From: Hymenobacter guriensis
Lineage (GTDB): Bacteria > Bacteroidota > Bacteroidia > Cytophagales > Hymenobacteraceae
Length of the DNA: 64,000 bases
Assembly (NCBI RefSeq): GCF_015773195.1
Contig: NZ_JADWYK010000015.1
Coordinates: 1 to 64,000, forward strand
Reading direction: 5' to 3'
Part shown: one piece after another, positions 33,878-43,810 of the stretch
Position numbering within the stretch: position 1 is the stretch's first letter
Layout: every line of letters begins with the position of its first letter
Notes under the pieces: model-generated
What the model was told of the DNA's origin: nothing
Databases searched by the model: none
The model's input: the letters and a program-made list of their open reading frames with translations, nothing else
Position numbers and translations under genes: made by a program

Positions 33878-35296
33878 TTAATCCAGCACCATATACCCGT
33901 AGGCCGGCAGCGTTACTTCGGTGCCCAAGGCTACTTCGCCACCTTGCAGCGCATTTGTCCAGGTGGTATTGGCCAGTGCCGGGGGCAGCGTGTATTTCAC
34001 TTCCTTGTTGCGCACGTTCACCATTACCAGCACCGTTGGCTCATTGGGGGTACCTTGCTTGGTGAATGCACAGACATCCGCAGTGCTATACGAAGTGGTA
34101 TTGCCCAAAGCAAAGTTAGAGTTCTTAGCTCGGGCCCGCAGCAGCTGCTTGTAGGCCTTGGTGACGTCGGGGCGAGTGTCCCATGTGATATTCACAGAGG
34201 TAAAGGGAAACGTAATTGCCGTGCTCATGCCTGACTCCTGACCGTTGTAAATCATGGGCACGCCTTTGTAGCACGAGGCAATGACGAAGGCCGACATAGC
34301 CCCGGCGTCTCCCCCGAACAGGGCGACGGGCGTGCCGTCGGAACCGTTTACATCGTGGTTGGTGGTGTAGCGCACTACTCGCTGTATGCCGGTTGGGGTG
34401 AATGCATCGGATACGCCGACGTACTCACTAGCATTAAGTGCATCAAACGTAGTAGCCGGCTGCCCCCGACGATATACGTCCCAAAGGCCGCCGTAGAAGT
34501 TAAAGCCGAATTTCATATTGAAGCCGGCCGCCAGGTTTCTCGATTCAGTACCTTCCGACAGCAGCAGCAGCTTGTGCGACTTAATATTGCGAAGCGTGTC
34601 TACAGCTTGTTTCCAGAAATCAACGGGCACGGCATCGGCATAGTCGCAGCGGAAACCGTCCACATTGGCCGAGTACACCCACGATTTCATGGCCGAAATC
34701 ATAGCCAGGCGCATGGGCTGGCTGTTGAAGTTGAGCTGAGCCACGTCGGTGTAGTTGGTGTTGGGCGGGCTCAGGATGGTGCCGGCCGCGTTCTGCAGGT
34801 ACCAGTCGGGGTGCTCCCGAACCCAGGCATTGTCCCAGCTGGTGTGGTTGGCCACCCAGTCCAGCATCACGGCCAAGCCGCGGGCGTGGGCGGCATCCAC
34901 GAGGCTACGTAAGTCGTCGAGCGTACCAAACTCCGAATTCACTGCCGTGTAGTCGCGCACGGCGTAGGGCGAGTTTACGCCCCGTACCTGCCCCACCGGA
35001 TGAATCGGCATCAGGTACACCACATTCGCGCCCAGCGCCTTGATGGAATCCAGGCGGGCCGTGACGCCAGCGAAGTTGCCGGCCTGACTGAAGGCGCGCA
35101 TGTTTACCTGGTAAATCACGGCGTAGTGCGTAGAAGGCACACCGGCGAATGGGGTGCCGTATTGCGTGGGCTTTTCGGTGACCGGCGGGTCAATGGGCGC
35201 GGGAGCGTCGGGCTTGTCGGGCTTGCAGCTCGCCAGCAGGCTGGCCGCCGTCAGGCAGGTGAAACTGTACTTAAGCGCGGTGTTGAAAAAGGACAT
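33878..35296 (-). CDS. GH13 alpha-amylase, lipoprotein
   Basis: The 472-residue enzyme hydrolyses alpha-1,4-glucan and is membrane-anchored through the lipobox LLASC (Cys24). The GH13 catalytic residues are visible as GFRCD (Asp218), SEG (Glu248) and TNHD (Asp315), together with VMLDWVANHTSWD. It is closely related to the amylase at 37.6-39.0 kb and lies on the other side of the GH97 gene from it. It is the last gene of the minus-strand glucan locus. The lipid anchor suggests it faces the cell surface or periplasm as SusG does. Confidence 0.92.
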   Translation of the reverse strand: MSFFNTALKYSFTCLTAASLLASCKPDKPDAPAPIDPPVTEKPTQYGTPFAGVPSTHYAVIYQVNMRAFSQAGNFAGVTARLDSIKALGANVVYLMPIHPVGQVRGVNSPYAVRDYTAVNSEFGTLDDLRSLVDAAHARGLAVMLDWVANHTSWDNAWVREHPDWYLQNAAGTILSPPNTNYTDVAQLNFNSQPMRLAMISAMKSWVYSANVDGFRCDYADAVPVDFWKQAVDTLRNIKSHKLLLLSEGTESRNLAAGFNMKFGFNFYGGLWDVYRRGQPATTFDALNASEYVGVSDAFTPTGIQRVVRYTTNHDVNGSDGTPVALFGGDAGAMSAFVIASCYKGVPMIYNGQESGMSTAITFPFTSVNITWDTRPDVTKAYKQLLRARAKNSNFALGNTTSYSTADVCAFTKQGTPNEPTVLVMVNVRNKEVKYTLPPALANTTWTNALQGGEVALGTEVTLPAYGYMVLD

Positions 35297-35396
35297 AGGA
35301 TGACGTAGTGAGTTTGGTAGAGGTTGGAAAGCGGCCGGCCGGCCGGAGGTGGGAGGACCTGCCCAACGCCCGGCCGGTGGGCAATAGTTCGGCCGG

Positions 35397-37511
35397 CTAG
35401 CGGTTGATGGGTTTGATGCTCACAGCCGCCCCGCCCCCGGCGGCCAGCTGCAGCTTCAGTACCGATTTACTGTCGACTTTCTGCTTGCGGATCTGGTAGC
35501 TCATCGGGTTTTTGTTCCAGCTGGCGCCTTTGCCATCGGCGTAGATGGTGGCCTCGTAGCGCAGGCCGGGCGTCAGGAAATCGAGCTTCAGGGTTTGCGC
35601 ACGAGCGTTTTCGTCGGTGATGGCGCCCAGGTACCACTCCTCCTTGCTCTTGGCTTTGCGGACCATGGTGATGTAGTCGCCGGGCTCGGCGGTCAGAATG
35701 CGCGTATCATCCCAGTCCACGGGCACGTCGCGGATAAACTGGAAGGCATCGAGGTGCTTTTCGTAGGCCTCGGGCAGGTCAGCCGCCATTTGCAGCGGCG
35801 AGTACATGGTCACGTACAGGGCCAATTGCTTGGCCAGGGTGGTATGCACCTGCTTGCCCTGGTTTTTGGCCGGGTTCCAGTCTTCGAGCTTGATCTGAAA
35901 AATGCCAGGCGTGTAGTCCATGGGGCCGCCCATGAGGCGGGTGAAGGGTAGAATGGTTTCGTGCTCGGGCGGGTTGCCCTCACTCCAGGCGTTGAACTCA
36001 TTGCCGCGGGCTGCTTCGGAGGCCAGCCAGTTGGGATACGTGCGGTGCAGCCCGGTGGGCCGCACGGCCTCGTGCATGTCCACCATAATCTGCTGGCGGG
36101 CCATGTTCTCGGCGGTGCGGTTGAAGTGGTTGACCATCCACTGCCCGTCGTGGTGCTCCCCGCGAGGGATGATGCGGCCCACGTAGCCGGTTTTTACGCC
36201 GTCGTAGCCGTGCTCCTTCATAAAGCGCAGGGCGGCGTCCTGGCGCCGCTCGTAGTTGGTCACGGAGCCGGAGGTTTCGTGGTGCATGAGCAGCTTGATG
36301 CCCTTGGCGGCCGCGTACTGCTGCAGCTCCTGCACGTTGAAATCGGGGTAGGGTGTCACGAAGTCGAACACCTCTTCTTTCCAGTTGCCGGACCAGTCTT
36401 CCCAGCCTACATTCCAGCCTTCCACCAGCACGCTTTGCAGACCGTACTTGGCGGCAAAATCGATGTAGCGCTTCACGTTGGCGGTGTTGGCGCCGTGGTG
36501 GCCGTGGGGTTTCAGCGCGTCCCAGTTGGTATCCGCCAGCTTGAGGTTGGTAGCATCGGAGTAGTTCCAGCTGGACTTGTTCACGTGCATTTCCCACCAC
36601 ACGCCCACAAACTTCTGCGGCTTGATCCAGCTGGTTTCGGTGAGCGTGGTGGGCTCATTCAGGTTCAGGATAAGCTTGGAGGCCAGCACGGCCGGGGCGT
36701 TGTCGGCCACCACAATAGTGCGCCAGGGCGTGTGCTCGGGCGTTTGCAGGTAGGCCGCGGCCTCGGTGGCCGAGGGCACCAATTGGCTCGTGAGGCCGAA
36801 GGTTTTGGTGTCCACGTTCAGCATCATGGCCGGGTAGTTTACCAGCGCGGCCTCGTGGATATTCACGTAGAGCCCGTCGTCGGACTTGAGCATAAGCGGC
36901 GTCTGCACCCGCTCCGGGGCCGATTTAAGCTGAATCGGGGTGATGCCGGCGCTGTTGATTTCGCTTAGCTTGGAGGTGGTGTAGGCGTACTCGTTGGAGT
37001 CATAGTCGCCGGGAATCCAGAAGGCTTTGTGGTTGCCGGTGAGGTTGAACTCGGTGCGCTCCTGCTGCACCGTGAAGTACTGCAGGCTGGGCTGGCTGGG
37101 CCACTCGTAGCGGAAGCCCACGCCATCAGCAAACACGCGGAACACCACGTCGATAAGGCGGCCGGGAGCCTGGGGCTGGCGCAGATGCACCGTGAGCTGC
37201 TGGTAGTGGTTACGGATGCTTTTCACCTCGCCCCACACCGGCTGCCAGGTTTCGTCCACGTTCTTGGTTTCGGAGCCCACCAGCTCCAGCGGGCCGTCGA
37301 AGCCCTTGCCATCGGCCAGAGCCACGCCCAGACGCGAGGGTTTGATAACCGGCCGCTGCCCGTAGGAAACGGCGTAGGTTGGCTGGCCATCAGCGGCCAG
37401 CGCAAAGGTTAAACTCACCTTATCGAGGCGGGCGGTAAGCGGGGAAGCAACAGGTTGAGCGGTGGCCCGGAGGCCAGCCGTAAGCAAACAGAGAAGAAGT
37501 ATTTTTCGCAT
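35397..37511 (-). CDS. GH97 alpha-glucosidase (SusB-like)
   Basis: The 704-residue protein has a signal peptide (to about ATAQ) and the three-part GH97 layout: N-terminal beta-sandwich, catalytic barrel and C-terminal beta domain. HHETSG (Glu412) and MHEAVRPTG (Glu481) lie in the catalytic barrel, and the Glu at the first site fits the inverting SusB-type alpha-glucosidases. It would turn maltooligosaccharides into glucose in the periplasm. The ATG at 37511 gives the signal peptide; an earlier in-frame ATG at 37580 does not. It lies between two paralogous amylases. Confidence 0.92.
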   Translation of the reverse strand: MRKILLLCLLTAGLRATAQPVASPLTARLDKVSLTFALAADGQPTYAVSYGQRPVIKPSRLGVALADGKGFDGPLELVGSETKNVDETWQPVWGEVKSIRNHYQQLTVHLRQPQAPGRLIDVVFRVFADGVGFRYEWPSQPSLQYFTVQQERTEFNLTGNHKAFWIPGDYDSNEYAYTTSKLSEINSAGITPIQLKSAPERVQTPLMLKSDDGLYVNIHEAALVNYPAMMLNVDTKTFGLTSQLVPSATEAAAYLQTPEHTPWRTIVVADNAPAVLASKLILNLNEPTTLTETSWIKPQKFVGVWWEMHVNKSSWNYSDATNLKLADTNWDALKPHGHHGANTANVKRYIDFAAKYGLQSVLVEGWNVGWEDWSGNWKEEVFDFVTPYPDFNVQELQQYAAAKGIKLLMHHETSGSVTNYERRQDAALRFMKEHGYDGVKTGYVGRIIPRGEHHDGQWMVNHFNRTAENMARQQIMVDMHEAVRPTGLHRTYPNWLASEAARGNEFNAWSEGNPPEHETILPFTRLMGGPMDYTPGIFQIKLEDWNPAKNQGKQVHTTLAKQLALYVTMYSPLQMAADLPEAYEKHLDAFQFIRDVPVDWDDTRILTAEPGDYITMVRKAKSKEEWYLGAITDENARAQTLKLDFLTPGLRYEATIYADGKGASWNKNPMSYQIRKQKVDSKSVLKLQLAAGGGAAVSIKPINR

Positions 37512-37581
37512 GATGTAAACAAGGATTCCGGGCGGGCGCCAGGGCGACAATGCCTGCACCCACCCGGAATATTCAAACAAG

Positions 37582-38961
37582 CTATTTCCGCAGCACCAGG
37601 TACTGATAGGGCGCTAAGGTAAAGGGGCGGTCGATGCCGGCGGGTTGCCCGCTGAAGGCATTGCGCCAGCCGGCACCGGCCAAACCGGCGGGAACGGAGA
37701 AGAGTTTCGGGGAGCTGCGCAGGTTGACGAGTACCAGCACCTGCTCCTTGCCGGCCGTTCTGGTGAAAGCGCACACATCGTCGGTGCTGTAAGAAGTCAG
37801 CTCGCCGCGGCGCAGGGCATTGCTGCCGTTGCGGAAGTTAATGAGGCGCTTGTACTCGGCCGTCAGCGCGGGGTTAGGCGTCCAGTCGATGGGTTGGCGC
37901 GGGCCCATGAACGGCACGCGCTGGCTGTAGCCTACTTCCTGCCCGTTGTAAATCATGGGCACCGCCTGCATGTAGGCGGCCGTCACGAAGGCTGCCAAGG
38001 CGCCCTGCGGGCCGCCGAAAAATTCCTGCGGGGTGCCTTCCCAGGCGTTCAGGTCGTGGTTGGACACGTAGCGCACCATGCGCGCCGCGGGCGGGGCGTT
38101 GCGGTACACGGCCGCGTTCAGGGAGTCGAGCAGCTTCACACTTTTGCCTTTGGCAAAAACGTCGTGCTTCATCACGTTGATAAAGCCAAAGTCGTAGCAC
38201 AGCGGGAAGCCGGCCCGGAAGAAGTGCTTTTTCTTGTCGCCCTCGGCCAGCAGCAGCATCTTGCGGCCCCGGATGGAGGTGAGGCTCTGGCTAACTTCCT
38301 GGAAAAACTCGAACGTGGGCCCATCGGCGTAGTCGAACCGAAAACCATCAACATTGGCCTGAAACACCCAGTAGCGCATGGCCTGCACCATGGCGGAGCG
38401 CAGCTGGGCGTTCTTGAAGTCGAGCTGCACGATGTCCTTCCACTCCGGAATGGGGTTGACGAGGTTGCCCGCGTCGTCGTGCACGTACCAGTCGGGGTGC
38501 TGCTGGGTCCAGGCGTGGTCCCAGCTGGTGTGGTTACCTACCCAGTCCAGCATCACGGCTAGGCTGCGGGCGTGGGCGGCATCTACCAGCTTGCGCAAAT
38601 CCGTGAGCGTCCCGAACTCGGGGTTTACGCTGGTGTAGTCGCGTACGGCAAAGGGCGAGTCCACGGCCTTGAGTTGGCCGATTGGAAAAATGGGCATCAG
38701 GTACACCACATTCACCCCCAGGGCCTTAACGGAATCAAGCCGGGACGTGACGCTGTTGAAGTCGCCCGCCCGGCTGAACCCGCGCATATTTACCTGGTAG
38801 ATGGTAGCATCCTGGCTTTCGGGCACGCCGCGGAAGGGTTTGCCGTACTGGGCCGGGTCGTGGTAGGCTGCCGGAGCGCCCCCCGCCTGGGCAAGCCCCG
38901 AGCGGGGCGCCGGCAACAGCGGCAGCGTGAGCAGACAGGTGGCGAGAAAGGTTTTTTTCAT
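37582..38961 (-). CDS. GH13 alpha-amylase, secreted
   Basis: The 459-residue enzyme has a cleavable signal peptide (about 24 residues, ending GLAQA) and no lipobox cysteine at its end, unlike its paralogue at 33.9 kb. The catalytic residues are GFRFD (Asp210), AEG (Glu240) and SNHD (Asp303). Long stretches are shared with the paralogue (IYQVNMR, VMLDWV, NHTSWD). It is probably the periplasmic depolymerase of this locus, making maltooligosaccharides for the GH97 enzyme. Confidence 0.92.
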   Translation of the reverse strand: MKKTFLATCLLTLPLLPAPRSGLAQAGGAPAAYHDPAQYGKPFRGVPESQDATIYQVNMRGFSRAGDFNSVTSRLDSVKALGVNVVYLMPIFPIGQLKAVDSPFAVRDYTSVNPEFGTLTDLRKLVDAAHARSLAVMLDWVGNHTSWDHAWTQQHPDWYVHDDAGNLVNPIPEWKDIVQLDFKNAQLRSAMVQAMRYWVFQANVDGFRFDYADGPTFEFFQEVSQSLTSIRGRKMLLLAEGDKKKHFFRAGFPLCYDFGFINVMKHDVFAKGKSVKLLDSLNAAVYRNAPPAARMVRYVSNHDLNAWEGTPQEFFGGPQGALAAFVTAAYMQAVPMIYNGQEVGYSQRVPFMGPRQPIDWTPNPALTAEYKRLINFRNGSNALRRGELTSYSTDDVCAFTRTAGKEQVLVLVNLRSSPKLFSVPAGLAGAGWRNAFSGQPAGIDRPFTLAPYQYLVLRK

Positions 38962-38974
38962 GGTAACAGGCACT

Positions 38975-39013
38975 AAAAAAATCAGCCGGGCAGCCCCATT
39001 GCCGCCCGGCTGA
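38975..39013 (-). terminator. Terminator after the large GH13 gene
   Basis: TCAGCCGGGC (38982-38991) pairs with GCCCGGCTGA (39004-39013). Seven As before it on the plus strand give the T tract on the minus strand. It may set the level of the three downstream enzyme genes. Confidence 0.83.
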
Positions 39014-39021
39014 CGAATCGT

Positions 39022-42000
39022 TTATTCGACCACTACCCGGCCGGTATGCATGTTACCGTCGGTGGTGGCTTGCAGCAGGTACAGCCCTTTGGTCAGGCCC
39101 GTCACATCTAGGCTGGTTTGCCCACCCGTCACGGCGGCGGTGCGGTCAAGCACCGTGCGGCCCTGGCTGTCGAGCAGGCGCAGGTGAGCCGAAGCGGCGC
39201 GGGAAGGCAGCAGCACCGTGAGGCGGCCCTGGCTGATAGGGTTCGGGAAGAGGGTGAGCGGCGTTTTGGCCGCAGTCGCGCTGGCAGAAGCCAGGGCTGT
39301 GCGGGCACCCGCTACGGGCTGGAACAGCCAGTGTCCGCTGTAGAAGCTGGCATCTACGGCCCCGTACTGGGCAGAGCCCGTCAGGTTTTCGACGTGGAGG
39401 TAGTTGCCGGGCTGCCACACGTTGCGGATGCGGAAGTAGCTGGTGCCCGAAACGGCCTCCCGCGTCCACTGCCCGCTGGTGAAGTAATCCGGCACGGCCG
39501 TACACTGCACCGAGCCGGTCTGGCCTTCGATGTTCATGTAGTTGCCCGAGGCCACGTTGCGGATGCGCGTGTTCGAGCCCACCGTTTCCAGCGTCCACTG
39601 ATACGCCGTGCCGCTGGCCGTGGCCGCGTACTTCACCTGCGCGGCATTGTCGTAGAGGTAGGTGTTCTGCCAGCGGTTGATGATGTAGTACGCCGTGGCC
39701 GTGCCCGAAGCCTGCACCACCACCTGTACCTGATCGGTAGAAGACAAGGCTCCGTCACTCACCGAAACCTGGAACACATACGTGCCAGCCGTAAGCCCGC
39801 TCACCGTGGGCGACACGGCCGTGGTGGAGCTGAACGTCGCGGCGGGCCCGCTCACCTTGGTCCAGGCGTAGGTCAGGGCCTGGCCGTTGGGGTCGGAGGA
39901 GGCAGCGGCTGTGAGGGTGGCGCTGGTCGTTCCCGCGGCCAGCGTCTGGTCGGGGCCGGCGTTGGCTACCGGGGCCTGGTTGGCGGCGGCCACGGTCACC
40001 TGCACCTGGTCGGTAGAAGACAGAGAACCGTCACTTACACTTACCTGGAATACATAGGTGCTGCCGTTGGCGAGGCCGCTCACGGTGGGCGAAACCGCCG
40101 TAGTGGAGCTGAAGGTGACGGCCGGTCCGCTTACTTTCGTCCAGCTGTAGGTCAGCGGGTTACCTTCGGGGTCAGTGGAGCCGGCAGCGGTGAGCGTAGC
40201 AGTCGTAGTGCCGGCAGCTTTGCTTTGGTCGGGACCCGCATTAGCAACGGGTGCCTGGTTGCCGGTAGCAGCGAGGCCGTAAGCCTGCAGCTCGTAGATA
40301 CTGTAGCCGTACGGCTGCGACTTGTGGTAGGGGTAAATGGCCAGGTAGCGGCCGGTAATGGCTACCGTCTGGTCATCGAAGCGCGCCTGGTTGGGCTTGC
40401 CGGTGATGTTCACCTTGGCCCAGGCGGCGTTGGCCGGATCGGGGGTGATGTTGCTGTTCGACGCCATGATGTAGTAGGAATCAGCATTGGCGTTTTCCCA
40501 CGACACCGTCACCCGGCTCAGGGCGTAGCTGGCGCCCAGGTCAATCTTAATCCATTCCGTCTGGTTGGCGTTGGCGGAAGGTGCCGTCGACCAGCGGCTG
40601 TTGAAGGAGTTGTCGATGCCATCCACGGCCAGGTTGGGCGTGTAGTTCACCCCGTTGAAGGTCTCACTGCTCGACGCCGTGGCGGTTTTATTCAGAGCCA
40701 GGTTGGGCAAGGTTAAGGCCTGCGTGCCGGTAATAGCGGTGCTAGTGCCGTTGGCGCCGTAGGCTTCCACCCAGAAATTGTAGGTGGTTTGGGTGTTCAG
40801 GCCCGTGGCGGTGTAGCTCGTGGCGCTGGCTGCCGTGGTAACGTTGGGCGTAGCCGGCTTGGTGCCGGAAGTCGACCAGTAGATGCGGTAGCCGGTTTCG
40901 CGGCTGGAGTTATCGGCCCAGCTAAGGGCCACGGAGGTCGGGCTGGCTTGGCTCAGGCTGAGGCCCGTGGGTGCTTTCGGAATGTCCGTTACCGTGGCCG
41001 TGAACGTGCGACTCAGGGTATTCACGCCACCGTTGGCCGTGCCGCCATTGTCCGTAGCCGTAACCGTTACCGAGGACGTGCCTACAGCCAGGGGCGTGAG
41101 CGTGAGCGTGCCGGTGGCGTTGCAGGAAGTGTAGGCCACGCCGGGCGCGCCGAGCACGGTGGTGTTGGCACTGGAGGCGGCCAGCGTCACCGTTTGGGTG
41201 CAGAAGTTGCCATCCGAAATACCGGTCAGGCTTACCGCTTTGGCGCCGTCTTCCAGGTTGATGGTTTGGTTGGCAATGGCGTCGAGCGTGGGGGCGGCGT
41301 TGGGACCAGCCGCGCCGTTGTTGAGCTTGAGCACGTAGAAGCCGTTGGCTGGAATGGAGGCCACCGGCACCCAATTCGTGATGTTGCCCCCGCTCACCGT
41401 CACGCTGCTCACAGTTTGCGAGCCGTTCAGCAGATTGCCCAGCGAGTACGTGCCCGCTGGAATGGCCGTGCCGCTCACTGACAGCGCCACGTTGTTCTGG
41501 GCCGAGGCGGCCAGATTTAGAATCACGAAGGTCACCTCTGAATTGTAGGTACGCATGAATGCGTACACGCCGGCAGAGGTAGTAGCCACTGTTTTGTAGC
41601 CCCCGCGCCGCAATGAAGCCTCCGCTTTGCGCACCTTAATCAGGTCTTTGTAGAGCGTGAGGAAGGAACCGGCTACGCCCTGCTGGCTTTGCACGTTGTA
41701 CTGGGCGTAGTCGCCGGCGGGCTCCCAGGGCGAGCCGGTGGTGAAGCCGCCACTGGCCGTATTGCTCCAGCGCATGGGGTCCCGGGCGTAGTTGTTGCTG
41801 CCACCCCCGCCAACTTCGTCGCCGTAGTACACGAAGGGCACGCCGGGCGCAGTCATCAGCCAGGCGGCGGCCACTTTGGCCTTGGCATCCTGGTTGTTGG
41901 TCAGCCGCGACTTCAGCCGCAAAGCCTTATAGCTGTTGTCGGTATACAGGTCGTGGTTAGAGAAGAACGTGCCGAACTGCAGAAAGGGGTAGTAGTTCAT

Positions 42001-43554
42001 CGACTCCTCCACCGGGGTCTGCAGGTAGCTTTTGTTTTCGTTGTTGAGGGCGTACTGTACCCCGTAGGCAATGTCGAACTGAAAGCCAATGTCGAAGCCC
42101 TGATACACGTACTTGGAGGCTTCAATGGCCGTAGAGGGCTGCGGACCGCTTACTGGGTCGAACAGCCACGTCTCCCCTACCGAAAACGAGTTGGGGTTGG
42201 CGGCCTTGATATGGTCGCGCCACTCGCGCCAGTAGGCGTAGGTCTGGGGCAGGCTGCGCTGGTCCGTCAGGGCCACGGCGTCGCCGCGCTCGTAGAGGAA
42301 CATGGGCGCATCAAGGCGGAAGCCGTCTACGCTCTTGCCCAGCCAGAACGAGCTGGCGTCCTTGATGGTGTTGCGCACCGAGCGGCTGTTGTAGTTCAGG
42401 TCGGGCGTTTTCACCGCGTACTTGCCCCAGTACACGTTGAAGTTGGCGTTGGAGTGCCCGATGGAGTTGTTGCGCCAGGCCGAGCCGGGGTTGGTGCTGC
42501 GCCACACGTAGTAGTCATCATACTTGCCGCCGGCACCTTGCGCTGCGCTCTGGAACCAAGGGTGCTCGTCGGAGGTGTGGTTGAACACCATGTCCAGAAT
42601 CACCTTTATGCCGCGGGCGTGGGCTGCTGCTACAAAGGCATCAAAGTCGGCCTGCGTCCCGATTTCGCCGATAATGCTCTTGTAGTCCTTCACCTGGTAG
42701 CCCCCGTAGTAGGGCTCCGAGGCATCGTGCACGGGCATCACGTACAGGGCCGTTACGCCCAGGTCGGAGGTGGTGGTAGCGTTGCCGTCGTTGAGGTAGT
42801 CGAGCTTCTGCGTCATGCCCTGCAGGTCGCCGATGCCGTTGCCGTTGGTATCAAAAAAGCTGCGCGGGTAGATCTGGTAAAAGATGGCGTCGTTCCACCA
42901 GCCCAGGGCCGCGTCTACCGTCGTCACCGTCACATTCAGGGTTTTGGACGTGGTGCTGCCGCTGCTGTTGGTGGCCGTGAGCGTCACGGCGTAAGTGCCG
43001 GCCGCGCCCCAGGTTACGGTAGGGTTTTGCGAGGAAGACGTGGCCGGGTTGCCGCCCTGAAACGACCAGCTCCAGGAGGTTGCGGCCCCGCCTTCGGAGG
43101 CATCATTAAAGCGCACGACTTCGCCGGGAATAGTTTTAGTGCTGGAGGCAAAAAACCTGGCGTAGGGGTACGGGGGGAGCTGGTCGTTCCACCAGTCGCT
43201 CAACACGTTGGCGGCGGAAGTGGGCTGCACCACGTACTTGCGCGCCGCCACCGATTCGTTGGTTTGCACGCCTCCGCGGGTAATGCGGTAGTTGTAGGTA
43301 ATCTGCGCGTCGTTGGTTTGGCCCGTTACGGTGCCGGAGTAGATTTTGTCCCCGTCGGGGTCGGTGAGGGCCACGCCCCCGGCCGAGAAGGACCCGAGCA
43401 CCACCACCTGGTCGGTGCCCGCGGTAAACTGGCCTTGCTGAATGCGGTACTGCAAATTCACGTTGAATGTGAGGTCGGCGGCCTGGACCGTTATGAGCGG
43501 GATGCCCAGGAGCATCCACATGACGACTAGTACTCTGGTTACTGCTTTTTCCAT
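39022..43554 (-). CDS. Multidomain GH13 amylase/pullulanase-type enzyme with T9SS signal
   Basis: The 1,510-residue secreted enzyme has a signal peptide (1-25), an N-terminal beta domain and a PKD domain (about 125-205). The GH13 barrel has catalytic Asp415, Glu461 and Asp535 (GFRLD, VGETW, SNHD). An Ig-like domain, an FN3 domain (PKAPTGLSLSQ), an F5/8 type C-like domain (ALNKTATASS...AYG) and two nearly identical PKD repeats follow. A beta-trefoil-like domain and a C-terminal Por/T9SS sorting domain (LFPNPISQGRLTV) complete it. The layout suggests a cell-surface enzyme that binds and cuts starch-like glucans. The exact bond specificity is not readable. Confidence 0.88.
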   Translation of the reverse strand: MEKAVTRVLVVMWMLLGIPLITVQAADLTFNVNLQYRIQQGQFTAGTDQVVVLGSFSAGGVALTDPDGDKIYSGTVTGQTNDAQITYNYRITRGGVQTNESVAARKYVVQPTSAANVLSDWWNDQLPPYPYARFFASSTKTIPGEVVRFNDASEGGAATSWSWSFQGGNPATSSSQNPTVTWGAAGTYAVTLTATNSSGSTTSKTLNVTVTTVDAALGWWNDAIFYQIYPRSFFDTNGNGIGDLQGMTQKLDYLNDGNATTTSDLGVTALYVMPVHDASEPYYGGYQVKDYKSIIGEIGTQADFDAFVAAAHARGIKVILDMVFNHTSDEHPWFQSAAQGAGGKYDDYYVWRSTNPGSAWRNNSIGHSNANFNVYWGKYAVKTPDLNYNSRSVRNTIKDASSFWLGKSVDGFRLDAPMFLYERGDAVALTDQRSLPQTYAYWREWRDHIKAANPNSFSVGETWLFDPVSGPQPSTAIEASKYVYQGFDIGFQFDIAYGVQYALNNENKSYLQTPVEESMNYYPFLQFGTFFSNHDLYTDNSYKALRLKSRLTNNQDAKAKVAAAWLMTAPGVPFVYYGDEVGGGGSNNYARDPMRWSNTASGGFTTGSPWEPAGDYAQYNVQSQQGVAGSFLTLYKDLIKVRKAEASLRRGGYKTVATTSAGVYAFMRTYNSEVTFVILNLAASAQNNVALSVSGTAIPAGTYSLGNLLNGSQTVSSVTVSGGNITNWVPVASIPANGFYVLKLNNGAAGPNAAPTLDAIANQTINLEDGAKAVSLTGISDGNFCTQTVTLAASSANTTVLGAPGVAYTSCNATGTLTLTPLAVGTSSVTVTATDNGGTANGGVNTLSRTFTATVTDIPKAPTGLSLSQASPTSVALSWADNSSRETGYRIYWSTSGTKPATPNVTTAASATSYTATGLNTQTTYNFWVEAYGANGTSTAITGTQALTLPNLALNKTATASSSETFNGVNYTPNLAVDGIDNSFNSRWSTAPSANANQTEWIKIDLGASYALSRVTVSWENANADSYYIMASNSNITPDPANAAWAKVNITGKPNQARFDDQTVAITGRYLAIYPYHKSQPYGYSIYELQAYGLAATGNQAPVANAGPDQSKAAGTTTATLTAAGSTDPEGNPLTYSWTKVSGPAVTFSSTTAVSPTVSGLANGSTYVFQVSVSDGSLSSTDQVQVTVAAANQAPVANAGPDQTLAAGTTSATLTAAASSDPNGQALTYAWTKVSGPAATFSSTTAVSPTVSGLTAGTYVFQVSVSDGALSSTDQVQVVVQASGTATAYYIINRWQNTYLYDNAAQVKYAATASGTAYQWTLETVGSNTRIRNVASGNYMNIEGQTGSVQCTAVPDYFTSGQWTREAVSGTSYFRIRNVWQPGNYLHVENLTGSAQYGAVDASFYSGHWLFQPVAGARTALASASATAAKTPLTLFPNPISQGRLTVLLPSRAASAHLRLLDSQGRTVLDRTAAVTGGQTSLDVTGLTKGLYLLQATTDGNMHTGRVVVE

Positions 43555-43750
43555 GATGGTGGGGTTTTGGTAAAATGGAAATGAGGAAGCGTAAGCGTAG
43601 GCGTACTTCAGAAAGGGCAATAGGCCAGCCACCGAGCCCCAAAGCAGGGTCGTGCAGCCAAATTCAGCCAGCGCAGTAGGGCTGCTGCCAGCTACTCAGA
43701 GCGGGAATGGGTAAGGAGAATTAATCGGTAGCCAGCTGCGGCCACCGGGT

Positions 43751-43798
43751 CTTCCCAAGGGGCCGGAAACCTTACCCACTGGTTTCCGGCCCGGGAAG
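43751..43798 (-). terminator. Hairpin after the SusCD operon
   Basis: GGCCGGAAACC (43761-43771) pairs with GGTTTCCGGCC (43781-43791), and CTTCCC / GGGAAG extend the stem. It lies between the T9SS surface-protein gene and the large amylase gene. No T run is present. Confidence 0.65.
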
Positions 43799-43810
43799 AG
43801 CGTAGCCCGG

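Noticed and set aside
33758..34234. 158-codon plus-strand frame downstream of the exporter
   Set aside because: It runs through a hairpin, a terminator and the antisense of the amylase gene and has no recognisable protein features.
35300..35396. GC-rich GGCCGGCC repeats between the lipoprotein amylase and GH97 genes as an operator
   Set aside because: The GGCCGG words can be explained by base composition in a GC-rich spacer; spacing and order are irregular.
41689..43530. 613-codon open frame on the plus strand, and a similar 532-codon frame at 39118-40716
   Set aside because: Both are antisense to the large GH13 gene. Their composition (Val/Gly/Ala/Arg/His-rich, no motifs) is that of a GC-rich shadow frame.
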